Under the pieces are notes generated by a model that saw only the letters and a list, made by a program, of their open reading frames with translations, was not told where the DNA came from and ran no database searches. Of a stretch of DNA of 26,971 nucleotides, positions 1-8,065 are shown one piece after another (within the stretch, counting starts at the first letter, position 1; every line of letters begins with the position of its first letter). The position numbers were made by a program, and so were the translations under genes. The DNA is from CAZJWR01 sp964549765 (lineage in GTDB: Bacteria; Zixibacteria; MSB-5A5; GN15; JAAZOE01). The DNA lies in the NCBI GenBank assembly GCA_964549765.1, contig CAZJWR010000051.1, positions 1-26,971 of the forward strand, written 5' to 3'.

Positions 1-66
1 TCCATCATGACCAAAATATCCAAATGTAAAGAAGCGTTAGACGCAGGACACTAGAATACGACGAAT

Positions 67-102
67 CAAGCTGGCCATAGTGGACTATTTTAGAACTGCG
101 GC
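67..102 (+). repeat. Dispersed 36-nt intergenic repeat, copy 1
   Basis: This 36-nt block matches the block at 16976-17011 at 34 of 36 positions and the block at 26015-26050 at 30 of 36, without gaps. The best conserved core is GCCATAGTGGA followed by TATTTTAGAAC. All three copies lie in intergenic DNA on the + strand. Solo copies with no gene between them suggest relics of an insertion-sequence end or a small dispersed element; the exact family is not identified. Confidence 0.8.
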
Positions 103-246
103 CTAGACAAATCGCGGGGTCTATGAGACGATTTCCGCAACCAGGTGACTGCAAATTCGGCGGCGTGAATGGCATAAATAGCCAATCATTCTGATACACA
201 ACAAAACGTCTGAAATTTCAATCTGCCAAAATGAAATAGCCCGAGG

Positions 247-270
247 GGCTGTTTTGGAACCGCGGCGTGA
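247..270 (+). repeat. Diverged fourth copy of the dispersed repeat (right part only)
   Basis: Bases 247-270 match bases 16992-17015 at 20 of 24 positions, including the run GAACCGC and the final GCGTGA. It sits about 150 nt after copy 1 in the same orientation. Two related end-repeats spaced this way would fit the multiple terminal repeats seen at the ends of some transposons (the IS21 family is known for this), but the match is short and the assignment is inference. Confidence 0.4.
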
Positions 271-419
271 AGCGATTTTCCGATAAGCAGAATATCGGCG
301 GGGTATTTCACGGTTCAAGCCACGCCACCACGGGTTTTTATCCGGCATCCTTCTACCACCCTCAATAATCCAGCGTGGGCCGAATACTCCCGGTATCCAA
401 ATGCTGCATGAATTAGCTA

Positions 420-449
420 TTGACATTTCCGACCAAAACAAAATATTAC
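420..449 (+). promoter_or_regulatory. Possible sigma-70 promoter of the histidine kinase operon
   Basis: TTGACA at 420-425 is a perfect -35 hexamer. TATTAC at 444-449 is a weak -10 (4 of 6) at 18-nt spacing. The same TTG could be read as the first codon of a longer kinase frame, but its role as a -35 element argues for translation starting downstream. The weak -10 keeps confidence moderate. Confidence 0.4.
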
Positions 450-530
450 TCTCAACAGACGATTCTCAAAGACCTGTCGAGCGACATGGACAGGCAAACC
501 GGACTGAATAGCCCGGTAGGATGTCACTTT

Positions 531-2273
531 ATGGATGCCTCAAACATACCGACCAAGTCACGCACATACAGCGGCTTCCGGCAGTGGTCCTCCAAAATTT
601 TTACCATGGCGAATTCAGCCGCTCCGCGCGCCTCATTTTTGAAGCAATCGCTGCAGGCCCTTCTGGAATGGGCCGCTTGTGATCGGATACGAACGGTGTT
701 GTTGACGGCGAACCGCCGCTTTTATTGCGCCGTGGATCGCGGCACCATTGACCAGCCTGCTTTCGAAATACGAAATCGATCCGACCTCAATGAGGATGAA
801 AATCTCTGGACCGACGGAAGCAGCGAAACGCTTGAGATGCTCTGTCGAAATCTTTTCGCTAATCGTCATGATATATTGCCTTCCGGATCGGTCAAATTCG
901 GCGGATTATTCGTCGATGATGCCGATTCAAACCCCGATCTGCAAAAGTCACATGGCAAAAGCTCCGGGACGGGAGGGTTGCAGGTGCCGAAGTCATGTGG
1001 GTCGCTGTTGATTATTCCGATTGAGGGAGTGGACCACCGTCTGGGGCTGCTTGAACTGGAATCGGATAAGCCCAATTTTTTTGCCGAATCCGACGCTTTG
1101 TTGTACGATCTCTTCTCATGGACGTTCGGTTTCGCTATCGAATGGCGCAACAAACAGCTGGTCCTTCGTGAGCGCGTCAAAGAGCTCGATTGTCTTTATG
1201 GCATAACTCGTCTGGTGGCCCATGCCGGTTCATCGCTCGATGACCTGTTGCAGAACGTGGCGGAATTGCTTCCCCCGGCATGGTTATATCCCGACGTCGC
1301 GGCCGCGCGCATTCGGCTCGATGACCGCACCTATAGCACTTTCGGTGCCGACGGCATGGTGCACAAAATGACGGCCGATATCGTTGTGGACGACTCCCGC
1401 CGAGGATCGGTCGAGGTCGGGTACACGGCTGATAAACCTCGAATAGACGAAGGACCGTTTCTCACCGAAGAGCGACGATTGATCGATACCATCGCCAACG
1501 AGCTTTCGTTCATCATTGAACAGCGGCTGTACAACGAAGAAAAGACGCGGCTCCAGGACCAGTTGCGGCACGCCGACCGCCTCGCCACCATCGGCCAACT
1601 GGCGGCCGGCGTCGCACATGAGCTCAACGAACCGTTGTCGAATATACTCGGTTTTGCACAACTGGTGGCCAAGGACGAGAGAATTTCGGATCAATCCGGC
1701 CGAGATATCGAGAAGATCATTGCCGGGACCCTTCACGCCCGCCAGATCATAAAGGAATTGCTCATCTTCGCCCGGGAAACCGAACCAGTCAAAGTGTCCT
1801 TCAACTTGAATGAACTTATTAATGATGGACTGTTCTTTCTCGAATCCCGGTTCGAGAAAGTCGGTATCGACCTCAACTGTCGTCTCACGTCGGATCTGCC
1901 CAATATCAAGGCCGATCGTCTTCAAATCCTTCAGGTCTTGACGAACCTGGTGGTTAATGCCGTGCAAGCGATGCCGAGCGGCGGGAAATTGACTATTCGC
2001 ACAGCAGCCGCCAACGGCGCTGTCGAGTTGACTGTCAAGGATTCCGGCGTTGGTATCGATGCGTCAATTATTGATGACATCTTCAATCCGTTCTTCACGA
2101 CCAAAGATGTCAGCGAAGGGACCGGACTGGGCCTCTCAGTCGTCCACGGAATCGTGACGGCACATCAGGGAACGATCGCTGTTGAAAGCAGACCCGGCAA
2201 GGGATCGACATTCACAATCCGCCTGCCGGTCGATACACCGGGAGAAGCGAACGGTGGATCGTCCCATGAGTGA
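531..2273 (+). CDS. Soluble GAF-GAF sensor histidine kinase (NtrB-like)
   Basis: Cytoplasmic sensor kinase, presumed partner of the sigma-54 regulator that overlaps its stop codon. Residue numbers below count from the longest frame (TTG at 420, 617 aa). A GAF-like domain covers about 70-245. A second sensor domain at about 250-375 begins with a coiled-coil KELDCLYGI motif and ends near DEGPFL. The kinase core has H400 in HELNEPL, N-box N509/N513, DSGVG at 541-545 and GTGLG at 567-571. No membrane segment is visible. I place the start at ATG 531, which has AGGA nine bases upstream; ATG 486 and TTG 420 are alternatives, but 420 coincides with a -35-like hexamer. The second sensor domain is homologous to the N-terminus of the ATP-grasp protein at 10482-13241, so both probably respond to the same signal, which is unknown. 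Confidence 0.9.
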   Translation: MDASNIPTKSRTYSGFRQWSSKIFTMANSAAPRASFLKQSLQALLEWAACDRIRTVLLTANRRFYCAVDRGTIDQPAFEIRNRSDLNEDENLWTDGSSETLEMLCRNLFANRHDILPSGSVKFGGLFVDDADSNPDLQKSHGKSSGTGGLQVPKSCGSLLIIPIEGVDHRLGLLELESDKPNFFAESDALLYDLFSWTFGFAIEWRNKQLVLRERVKELDCLYGITRLVAHAGSSLDDLLQNVAELLPPAWLYPDVAAARIRLDDRTYSTFGADGMVHKMTADIVVDDSRRGSVEVGYTADKPRIDEGPFLTEERRLIDTIANELSFIIEQRLYNEEKTRLQDQLRHADRLATIGQLAAGVAHELNEPLSNILGFAQLVAKDERISDQSGRDIEKIIAGTLHARQIIKELLIFARETEPVKVSFNLNELINDGLFFLESRFEKVGIDLNCRLTSDLPNIKADRLQILQVLTNLVVNAVQAMPSGGKLTIRTAAANGAVELTVKDSGVGIDASIIDDIFNPFFTTKDVSEGTGLGLSVVHGIVTAHQGTIAVESRPGKGSTFTIRLPVDTPGEANGGSSHE

Positions 2274-3606
2274 AAACATTGACAGCGTCCGTATTCTGGT
2301 TGTGGACGACAGCCCCGATACAGTTGAGGTCCTGGAAAGAACGCTGACTTCGCAGGGATACCACGTGTTTACCGCACGCGCGGTCGGAGAGGCGACGCGA
2401 ATTCTCGAAATGACGCCCATCGATGTTGTCATTACCGATTATAAAATGCCGCAGGTCGACGGTCTTGATCTGGTGCTGTACGTCAATACGAATTTCAAGC
2501 ACACCGGCATTATCATGATCACCGGATTTCCGTCAATTGGCGGCGCCGTGCAGGCGGTCAAGCACGGGGCGAGCGAGTACATCGAAAAGCCGTTTACTGA
2601 AGAAGAACTGCTCACCAGCGTTGACCGGGTTTTGCAGAGACTTTCCGAACGGAAGGCGGTACATGCTCCCATCGATACACATACGCAGAAGGCGTTCGGT
2701 ATCGTCGGGCAGTCGGAAGCTGTACGAAACGTCTACCGGTTGATAGAACGCGCGGCGTCGACGATGGCCAATGTGCTGATTACCGGAGAAAGCGGAACCG
2801 GCAAGGAACTCATCGCCAGGGCGATTCATTATCAGAGCGCACGGGCGTCATCGCCGTTTGTGCCGGTTAACTGTGGCGGTATTCCCGAAGGGCTGCTGGA
2901 AAGCGAGTTGTTTGGCCACCTCAAGGGGTCCTTTACGGGTGCGGTGAATACCCGCACCGGGCTCTTCCAGGCCGCCGACGGTGGGACGATTTTTCTGGAC
3001 GAGATCAGTGAGACCTCGGCCGGAATGCAGGTCAAATTGCTGCGGGTGTTGCAGGACAAGGAAGTGACCATGGTGGGCGATACGCACCGTCGCAGAATAG
3101 ACGTCCGTATCGTGGCGGCCACCAATAAGAACCTCATGACGTTGGTAAAGAAGGGACGTTTTCGAGACGACCTTTTTTTCCGCCTGAGCGTAATTACCAT
3201 TACGGCGCCGCCGCTGCGTGAGCGGGGAAATGATATCCTGCTTCTGGTGCGCCATTTTGCGGCTCGCTATGCCGAGGAAGCAGACCGTCAGGCGATTGAC
3301 TTTTCCGAAAGCGCCATCCGGATCATGAAAAGCTACTCGTGGCCGGGCAATGTGAGAGAGCTCGAAAACGTGGTTCAGCGGCTTATGGTTATGACCGATG
3401 CCAGTGTCGTTGAGGCCGCCGACCTGCCATCCCTGATGCGAAATCACGTACCGCAGAAAGGGCAGTTGCATCGCACCCTTGCGGATGTCGAGGCGGAGCA
3501 TATCAAAAACGTCCTCGCCAGCGTCGGCGGCAATAAGACGCAGGCAGCTAAGATCTTGGGTATCGATCGTAAGACCTTGCGTCAAAAAATATCAGAGAGC
3601 AAATGA
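2266..3606 (+). CDS. Sigma-54-dependent response regulator (NtrC family)
   Basis: Transcription activator with receiver, AAA+ and Fis-type DNA-binding domains, 446 aa from ATG 2266. Receiver: acidic pair D14/D15, phospho-acceptor D58 (TDYKMP), T86 and K108. AAA+ domain: Walker A GESGTGK at 174-180, sigma-54 contact loop GSFTGA at 221-226 (one change from the usual GAFTGA), Walker B ending D245-E246. The C-terminus carries a Fis-like helix-turn-helix (GGNKTQAAKILGI). The start overlaps the kinase stop by 8 nt, which indicates translational coupling; an upstream in-frame ATG at 2182 lies inside the kinase gene and is unlikely. The nearest promoter it could act on is the -24/-12 element at 3821-3836, ahead of the NuoE/NuoF operon. 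That target is inferred from proximity. Confidence 0.95.
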   Translation: MSENIDSVRILVVDDSPDTVEVLERTLTSQGYHVFTARAVGEATRILEMTPIDVVITDYKMPQVDGLDLVLYVNTNFKHTGIIMITGFPSIGGAVQAVKHGASEYIEKPFTEEELLTSVDRVLQRLSERKAVHAPIDTHTQKAFGIVGQSEAVRNVYRLIERAASTMANVLITGESGTGKELIARAIHYQSARASSPFVPVNCGGIPEGLLESELFGHLKGSFTGAVNTRTGLFQAADGGTIFLDEISETSAGMQVKLLRVLQDKEVTMVGDTHRRRIDVRIVAATNKNLMTLVKKGRFRDDLFFRLSVITITAPPLRERGNDILLLVRHFAARYAEEADRQAIDFSESAIRIMKSYSWPGNVRELENVVQRLMVMTDASVVEAADLPSLMRNHVPQKGQLHRTLADVEAEHIKNVLASVGGNKTQAAKILGIDRKTLRQKISESK

Positions 3607-3705
3607 TCGTTTTCGCATGACCGGATAAAAATTCCCCGGTGATACAAAATACCCCACTCATATTGAGGGTTAATGATCCCAGGCCTTCGCCCTTTGCCCA
3701 TACTC

Positions 3706-3725
3706 CCATCGTTGAAAGGCGATGG
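3706..3725. promoter_or_regulatory. Inverted repeat, candidate enhancer site for the sigma-54 activator
   Basis: CCATCG (3706-3711) and CGATGG (3720-3725) are perfect arms around an 8-nt spacer. The centre lies about 107 nt upstream of the -24 GG at 3822-3823, a normal distance for an NtrC-type enhancer. There is no T-run, so it is unlikely to be an intrinsic terminator. Which protein binds it is inferred only. Confidence 0.35.
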
Positions 3726-3820
3726 ACAAATACTGTAATTCATTGGAATAAAATAACATAATAAAATCTGAATGCAGTCGTTATCGCCCAAACGTCACCG
3801 TTTCGATCGATGTACGACAC

Positions 3821-3836
3821 AGGCACTGTTTTTGCC
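3821..3836 (+). promoter_or_regulatory. Sigma-54 (-24/-12) promoter of the oxidoreductase operon
   Basis: The element reads AGGCAC, TGTTT, TTGCC. It matches the consensus TGGCAC-N5-TTGC at all but the first base, and the invariant GG (3822-3823) and GC (3834-3835) are exactly 10 nt apart. Transcription would start near 3847, about 120 nt before the NuoE-like start codon. The upstream gene encodes a sigma-54 activator, which supports the call. Confidence 0.7.
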
Positions 3837-3970
3837 ATTCACTCGACAAGTAGTTGCAGGATTTGGGATAACGGAGGCGTGCGGGCTGAGATATTACTCA
3901 CTCATCTGAGGCCACACTCTGGATACCTTGATCGGTCTGGCAGCACATGGTCAGCCGGAGAAAGGACACG

Positions 3971-4822
3971 ATGCGATTAGATAATCTGTCTCATGTTTTG
4001 GAGAAATACAGCAATCAGCACGGGGGATTGATTTCTATCCTGGAGGAAATCCAGGCCGCTCACGGGTACCTTCCCCGGGAAATGCTCGAGGAACTGGCTC
4101 GTGAAACGGGTCGTTCGCTGGTCGATATTTACGGAATTGCCACCTTTTACAGGGCCTTCAGCCTGACTCCGCGCGGCAATCATCTGATATCCGCCTGTCT
4201 GGGGACGGCATGCCATGTGCGCGGCGGTCCCGCCATAGCGGAGGAGATCAGCTACCAACTCGGAATCCGACCCGGTGAAACGACTGAAGATCGGGAGTTC
4301 ACGTTCGAGACAGTCAACTGTCTCGGGGCCTGCGCCCTCGGGCCGGTGGTGGTCGTCGACGGGCATTATTTCCCCAGTGTCAAACGATCGCAGGTAAAGG
4401 AGATTTTGGCACGGGCACGGGTGGGAATCGACCACATCGAGGTGGAGACGGATCAGCGGGTTTTCCCGGTCGAAGTCAGCTGTTCGCGATGCAATCACAG
4501 CCTTATGGATACCGGTATAGTCATTGACGGCAGGCCGGGCATCCGGGTCACCGCCAGTTTCGGCAACAAACATGGATGGCTGGTCCTTTCCAGCCTGTAC
4601 GGGAGCTATAAGGTGCATTCCCTGTACGAAATTCCGGAGGATGCCATCGTCAACTTTTTCTGTCCGCATTGTCATTCACAATTGATCGGCGGCTACAAAT
4701 GCGCTGAGTGCGGCGCGCCGATGATCCCGATGATCGTCAGAGGCGGCGGCGTGGTGCAAATCTGCTCCCGGAAAGGGTGTAAGGGGCATCTGCTCGACAT
4801 CGGCGGAGCCGCCATAGACTAA
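3971..4822 (+). CDS. NuoE-like 2Fe-2S subunit with C-terminal zinc-ribbon-like extension
   Basis: Electron-transfer subunit of a NuoEFG-like diaphorase. From ATG 3971 the protein has 283 aa. A helical N-terminus and thioredoxin-like fold cover 1-155, with four 2Fe-2S ligands C76, C81, C117 and C121 (CLGTAC and CLGAC). The tail from about 165 to 283 is not part of ordinary NuoE proteins, which are around 150-170 aa. It carries eight cysteines in pairs: C171/C174, C231/C234, C244/C247 and C265/C270, resembling two zinc ribbons or another metal site. I prefer ATG 3971 because GGAGAAAGGA lies just upstream; ATG 3947 would add eight residues. It is the first gene of the operon, 36 nt before the NuoF fusion. 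The tail's role is unknown. Confidence 0.9.
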   Translation: MRLDNLSHVLEKYSNQHGGLISILEEIQAAHGYLPREMLEELARETGRSLVDIYGIATFYRAFSLTPRGNHLISACLGTACHVRGGPAIAEEISYQLGIRPGETTEDREFTFETVNCLGACALGPVVVVDGHYFPSVKRSQVKEILARARVGIDHIEVETDQRVFPVEVSCSRCNHSLMDTGIVIDGRPGIRVTASFGNKHGWLVLSSLYGSYKVHSLYEIPEDAIVNFFCPHCHSQLIGGYKCAECGAPMIPMIVRGGGVVQICSRKGCKGHLLDIGGAAID

Positions 4823-4858
4823 AGACATGACACGTTCATTCTGTGAGGGAACTGATTC

Positions 4859-7800
4859 ATGAGAAAGCTGTCAACCGTTGAAGAATTCAGTGGTCTGCGC
4901 CAGCGTATTCTGGGCGAGAAGGAGATTCAATATGACAGGCCGACGTTGGTTGTCTGCGCCGGCACGGGCGGACAGGCAAGTGGATCCAACGATATTATCA
5001 GAATTATCAAAAAGTATATCATCGAGCGCAGCCTGCGGGAAAAGGTCGCGCTCCGAATCACCGGTTGCCAGGGGTTTTGCGAGATGGATCCGTTTATTCT
5101 CGTCGAACCGGGACGACACCTTTATCCCAAACTCAAAATGGAAGATGTCCCTCATGTCATCGATGCCGCCATCGGCGGTTATATCAACGAGGGATTGATA
5201 TACAAGGATCCGCGTGACAAAAAACAGTACGATCATCAGCTCGAAATACCCTTTTTCAAAAAGCAGACGCGAACCATCCTGGGCGCCAACCAGAATCTGG
5301 ACCCGATACGTATTTACGCCTACATCGAACAGGGTGGCTATGCCGCTCTCGAAAAAGTGGTCGGAGGCAAATCACCCGAGTGGATTATCGATGAGGTAAA
5401 AAAGTCCGGCTTGCGCGGGCGGGGTGGCGCCGGATTCCCGACCGGCCGGAAATGGGAATTGGCCCGGGCATCAGGCAACGGACAGGGTCCCAAATACATC
5501 GTGTGCAACGCCGACGAGGGCGACCCCGGGGCGTACATGGACCGCAGCCTTCTGGAAGGGAATCCTCACGCCATTATCGAGGGTATGATCTTGGCCGGTA
5601 TCGCCATCGGGGCTTCGCAGGGACTGATATATGTCCGCAGCGAATATCCGTTGGCCATCAAACACGCCATGATTGCCCTGGATCAGGCGCGCAGCTGGGG
5701 ACTTCTGGGCGATAACATCCTGAACACCGGAATCAATTTCGATATCGGTATTGTCCGCGGCGCCGGCGCCTTTGTCTGCGGCGAGGAAACGGCTCTGATC
5801 CGATCGATCGAGGGGCTCACGGGCGAACCCCGTCAGCGTCCCCCGTATCCGATTGAAAAAGGTATTTTTGGCCATCCGACGTGCATCAACAATGTCGAAA
5901 CCCTGGCGAATGTCCCGGTCATTGTCAACAAGGGAGGCGAGGAATACGCCAATATCGGAGTTCCCGGGAACACCGGGACCAAGATTTTTTCGCTGGTCGG
6001 CAAAATCAAGAATACCGGCCTAGTGGAAGTACCGCTTGGTATGACCATGGGTGAGGTTGTCTACGATATAGGCGGCGGTCCGGTCGGAGACGCAAAAATC
6101 AAAGCCGTGCAGACCGGTGGCCCCTCGGGCGGATGCATTCCGGCCGACAGATTCGATTTGCCGATCAGCTATGACAGCCTGGTCGAGGCCGGCTCCATTA
6201 TGGGATCGGGCGGCATGATCGTCATGGATGAGAACACCTGCATGGTCGACATCGCCAAATATTTCATGAAATTCCTCATGGACGAGTCGTGCGGGAAATG
6301 TTTCCCCTGCCGGAAGGGCACCCAGCGAATGTATGAAATCCTCGATGATATATCCCGGGGCCGCGCCACCATGGCGGATATCGACCTGCTGGAAGAGCTG
6401 GCTCATGTCGTCAAGGATACTACCATGTGCGGACTGGGGCAGTCGGCGCCCAATCCCGTCCTCAGCACTCTGCGATATTTCCGGCATGAATATGAACGCC
6501 ACATCAATGATAAACGATGTGACGCCTTTGTCTGCAAGGACCTCGTGGGAGCGCCGTGCCAGTCGGCCTGCCCGCTTGACACCGAAGCCTGGCGCTACGT
6601 GGCCCATATTGCCCACGGTGAGTATGAAGACGCCTATAAGACCATCCGTGAGGCCAACCCGTTCCCCTCGGTATGTGGTCGCGTCTGTCATCATCCCTGC
6701 GAATCCCGATGCCGTGCGGGAACCAGCGGCGGCGATCCGATCGCAATACGGGCCCTCAAGCGGTTCATTACCGATCGTATCGACCCGTCAATCTACAAGC
6801 CCGAACACCAGACCTGGCCGGACGGTGATCCGCCCCGTGTGGCCGTTGTCGGCTCCGGCCCGGCGGGACTCACCGCCGCCCACTATCTGTCGCTGGCGGG
6901 CTGCCGCGTGACGATCTTTGAGACGGAAAGCAGGCCCGGCGGGATGTTGAGTTGTGTCATCCCGTCTTATCGCTTGCCGCAGGAAATCATCCAAAAAGAG
7001 ATCGCCTCATTACTGGATGATAACATTACCCTCAAGTGCGATACTGCCCTGGGAACAGACATCACCGTGGATTCGCTCTTAGAAGAAAATTATCGGGCAG
7101 TTTTGCTGGCATTGGGGGCGCATAAGAGCAGACCATTGCGCATCGAAAATGAGGATGTAGACGGCGTCTATCCCTCGATTGAATTCCTCAAAGATTTCAA
7201 CATTCGCGGCAGCTCGCGCGCCCGAGGCAGGGTCGGGATCATCGGCGGCGGCAATTCCGCGCTCGATGCCGCCCGCATGGCCCTTCGCCAGAACGAGGTG
7301 AAACAGGTAACCATCCTGTATCGCCGGACACGAGAGGAAATGCCGGCATTCGAGGAGGAGATTGAAGCTGCCGTCCAGGAAGGAATCGAATTAAAGACGC
7401 TGGTGTCGCCGACGCGGATTCTTTCCGATAACGGCCGTGTAAGCGCCGTCGAATGCGTCCGCAACAGCCTCGGCGAACACGACGCCAGCGGGCGCCGCCG
7501 CCCGGTGCCGATACCGGATTCGACGTTCACGGTCGAACTGGATACCCTGATCGTGGCCATCGGGGAAGATTCGGGCGTCGACTGTATCGGTCCGGCGCAG
7601 TCCAGCGGTATCGAGACCACCAAGTGGAATACCATCAAATCCGATCCGCACACGCTGATGACCAATCGGTCCGGTGTATTCGCCGCCGGCGATACCGTGA
7701 CCGGGCCCAACACCGTTGTCGAAGCCATCGCCTCCGGGAAAAAGGCCGCCCGGATGATCCGGCGATACCTGCTCGGTGAAGATATGTCCGATATCGTCGC

Positions 7801-8065
7801 CCAACCGAATCTGCCGAGGGTCTATATCGAACCGGTCGATCGTGACGACGACGAGGTCGAGTTGAAACGGATTGAAACGCCGCGAGCGTCAGTGGAATGG
7901 CGCAAGCGTAATTTTGCCGAGGTGGAAGTGTCTTTATCCATTGAGGAAGCCGCCTGTGAAGCCCGGCGTTGTCTGCGGTGCGACCTGGAATTCACCACCC
8001 CCGAAGTAAAGGACGCACCCGAAGAAACGGCGGTCGCCGTCGAAAGCGGAGGAGAAATATCATGA
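4859..8065 (+). CDS. NuoF / GltD-NfnB-like fusion flavoprotein (FMN, FAD, NAD(P)H, Fe-S)
   Basis: Two electron-transfer flavoproteins fused in 1068 aa. Residues 1-115 form a thioredoxin-like 2Fe-2S domain with C33, C70 and C74, but G38 stands where the fourth cysteine is expected. Residues 150-545 are NuoF: glycine-rich FMN/NADH site GLRGRGGAGFPTG (184-196), CNADEGDPG (216-224), and a 4Fe-4S site C478/C481/C484/C524. Residues 550-1045 resemble the glutamate synthase small subunit and NfnB: eight cysteines for two 4Fe-4S clusters (C554, C559, C567, C571, C606, C610, C614, C618), FAD motif GSGPAG (665-670), NAD(P)H motif GGGNSALDAAR (796-806), AAGDTVTGPN near 942-951, and a terminal CLRCD. NuoF is an NADH site and NfnB-type modules usually use NADPH, so one chain could link both pools. 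Its stop overlaps the next start (ATGA). Confidence 0.93.
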   Translation: MRKLSTVEEFSGLRQRILGEKEIQYDRPTLVVCAGTGGQASGSNDIIRIIKKYIIERSLREKVALRITGCQGFCEMDPFILVEPGRHLYPKLKMEDVPHVIDAAIGGYINEGLIYKDPRDKKQYDHQLEIPFFKKQTRTILGANQNLDPIRIYAYIEQGGYAALEKVVGGKSPEWIIDEVKKSGLRGRGGAGFPTGRKWELARASGNGQGPKYIVCNADEGDPGAYMDRSLLEGNPHAIIEGMILAGIAIGASQGLIYVRSEYPLAIKHAMIALDQARSWGLLGDNILNTGINFDIGIVRGAGAFVCGEETALIRSIEGLTGEPRQRPPYPIEKGIFGHPTCINNVETLANVPVIVNKGGEEYANIGVPGNTGTKIFSLVGKIKNTGLVEVPLGMTMGEVVYDIGGGPVGDAKIKAVQTGGPSGGCIPADRFDLPISYDSLVEAGSIMGSGGMIVMDENTCMVDIAKYFMKFLMDESCGKCFPCRKGTQRMYEILDDISRGRATMADIDLLEELAHVVKDTTMCGLGQSAPNPVLSTLRYFRHEYERHINDKRCDAFVCKDLVGAPCQSACPLDTEAWRYVAHIAHGEYEDAYKTIREANPFPSVCGRVCHHPCESRCRAGTSGGDPIAIRALKRFITDRIDPSIYKPEHQTWPDGDPPRVAVVGSGPAGLTAAHYLSLAGCRVTIFETESRPGGMLSCVIPSYRLPQEIIQKEIASLLDDNITLKCDTALGTDITVDSLLEENYRAVLLALGAHKSRPLRIENEDVDGVYPSIEFLKDFNIRGSSRARGRVGIIGGGNSALDAARMALRQNEVKQVTILYRRTREEMPAFEEEIEAAVQEGIELKTLVSPTRILSDNGRVSAVECVRNSLGEHDASGRRRPVPIPDSTFTVELDTLIVAIGEDSGVDCIGPAQSSGIETTKWNTIKSDPHTLMTNRSGVFAAGDTVTGPNTVVEAIASGKKAARMIRRYLLGEDMSDIVAQPNLPRVYIEPVDRDDDEVELKRIETPRASVEWRKRNFAEVEVSLSIEEAACEARRCLRCDLEFTTPEVKDAPEETAVAVESGGEIS

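Larger units (their letters stand above)
1..530. other. Intergenic region upstream of the GAF histidine kinase, with repeat relics
   Basis: No convincing gene lies here; the minus-strand open frames have no recognisable protein features. Reading + frame 1 from base 1 gives a short open stretch (…KCKEALDAGH) ending in TAG at 52-54, just before the 36-nt repeat at 67-102. It could be the tail of a gene, perhaps a transposase, cut by the window edge, but that is speculation. The stretch also holds a diverged second repeat copy (247-270) and a possible sigma-70 promoter at 420-449. Confidence 0.4.
3607..3970. other. Regulatory intergenic region before the flavin oxidoreductase operon
   Basis: AT-rich gap between the sigma-54 regulator and the NuoE-like gene. 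It contains a perfect 6-bp inverted repeat (3706-3725), a looser dyad around 3650-3674 (ACCCC…GGGTT), and a sigma-54 type promoter at 3821-3836. No coding potential is seen. The layout, with dyads about 110 nt upstream of a -24/-12 element, is what is expected of an enhancer-dependent promoter. Confidence 0.6.

Noticed and set aside
420..530. TTG at 420 as start of the histidine kinase, giving 617 aa
   Set aside because: TTGACA at 420-425 fits a -35 hexamer, no ribosome site precedes it, and ATG 531 has AGGA at good spacing. It is kept as an alternative only.
2848..3585. 245-codon antisense open frame inside the sigma-54 regulator gene (similar long ones at 1284-1967, 3977-4675 and 6020-6694)
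   Set aside because: These mirror well-identified + strand genes and arise from codon bias; their translations show no domain.
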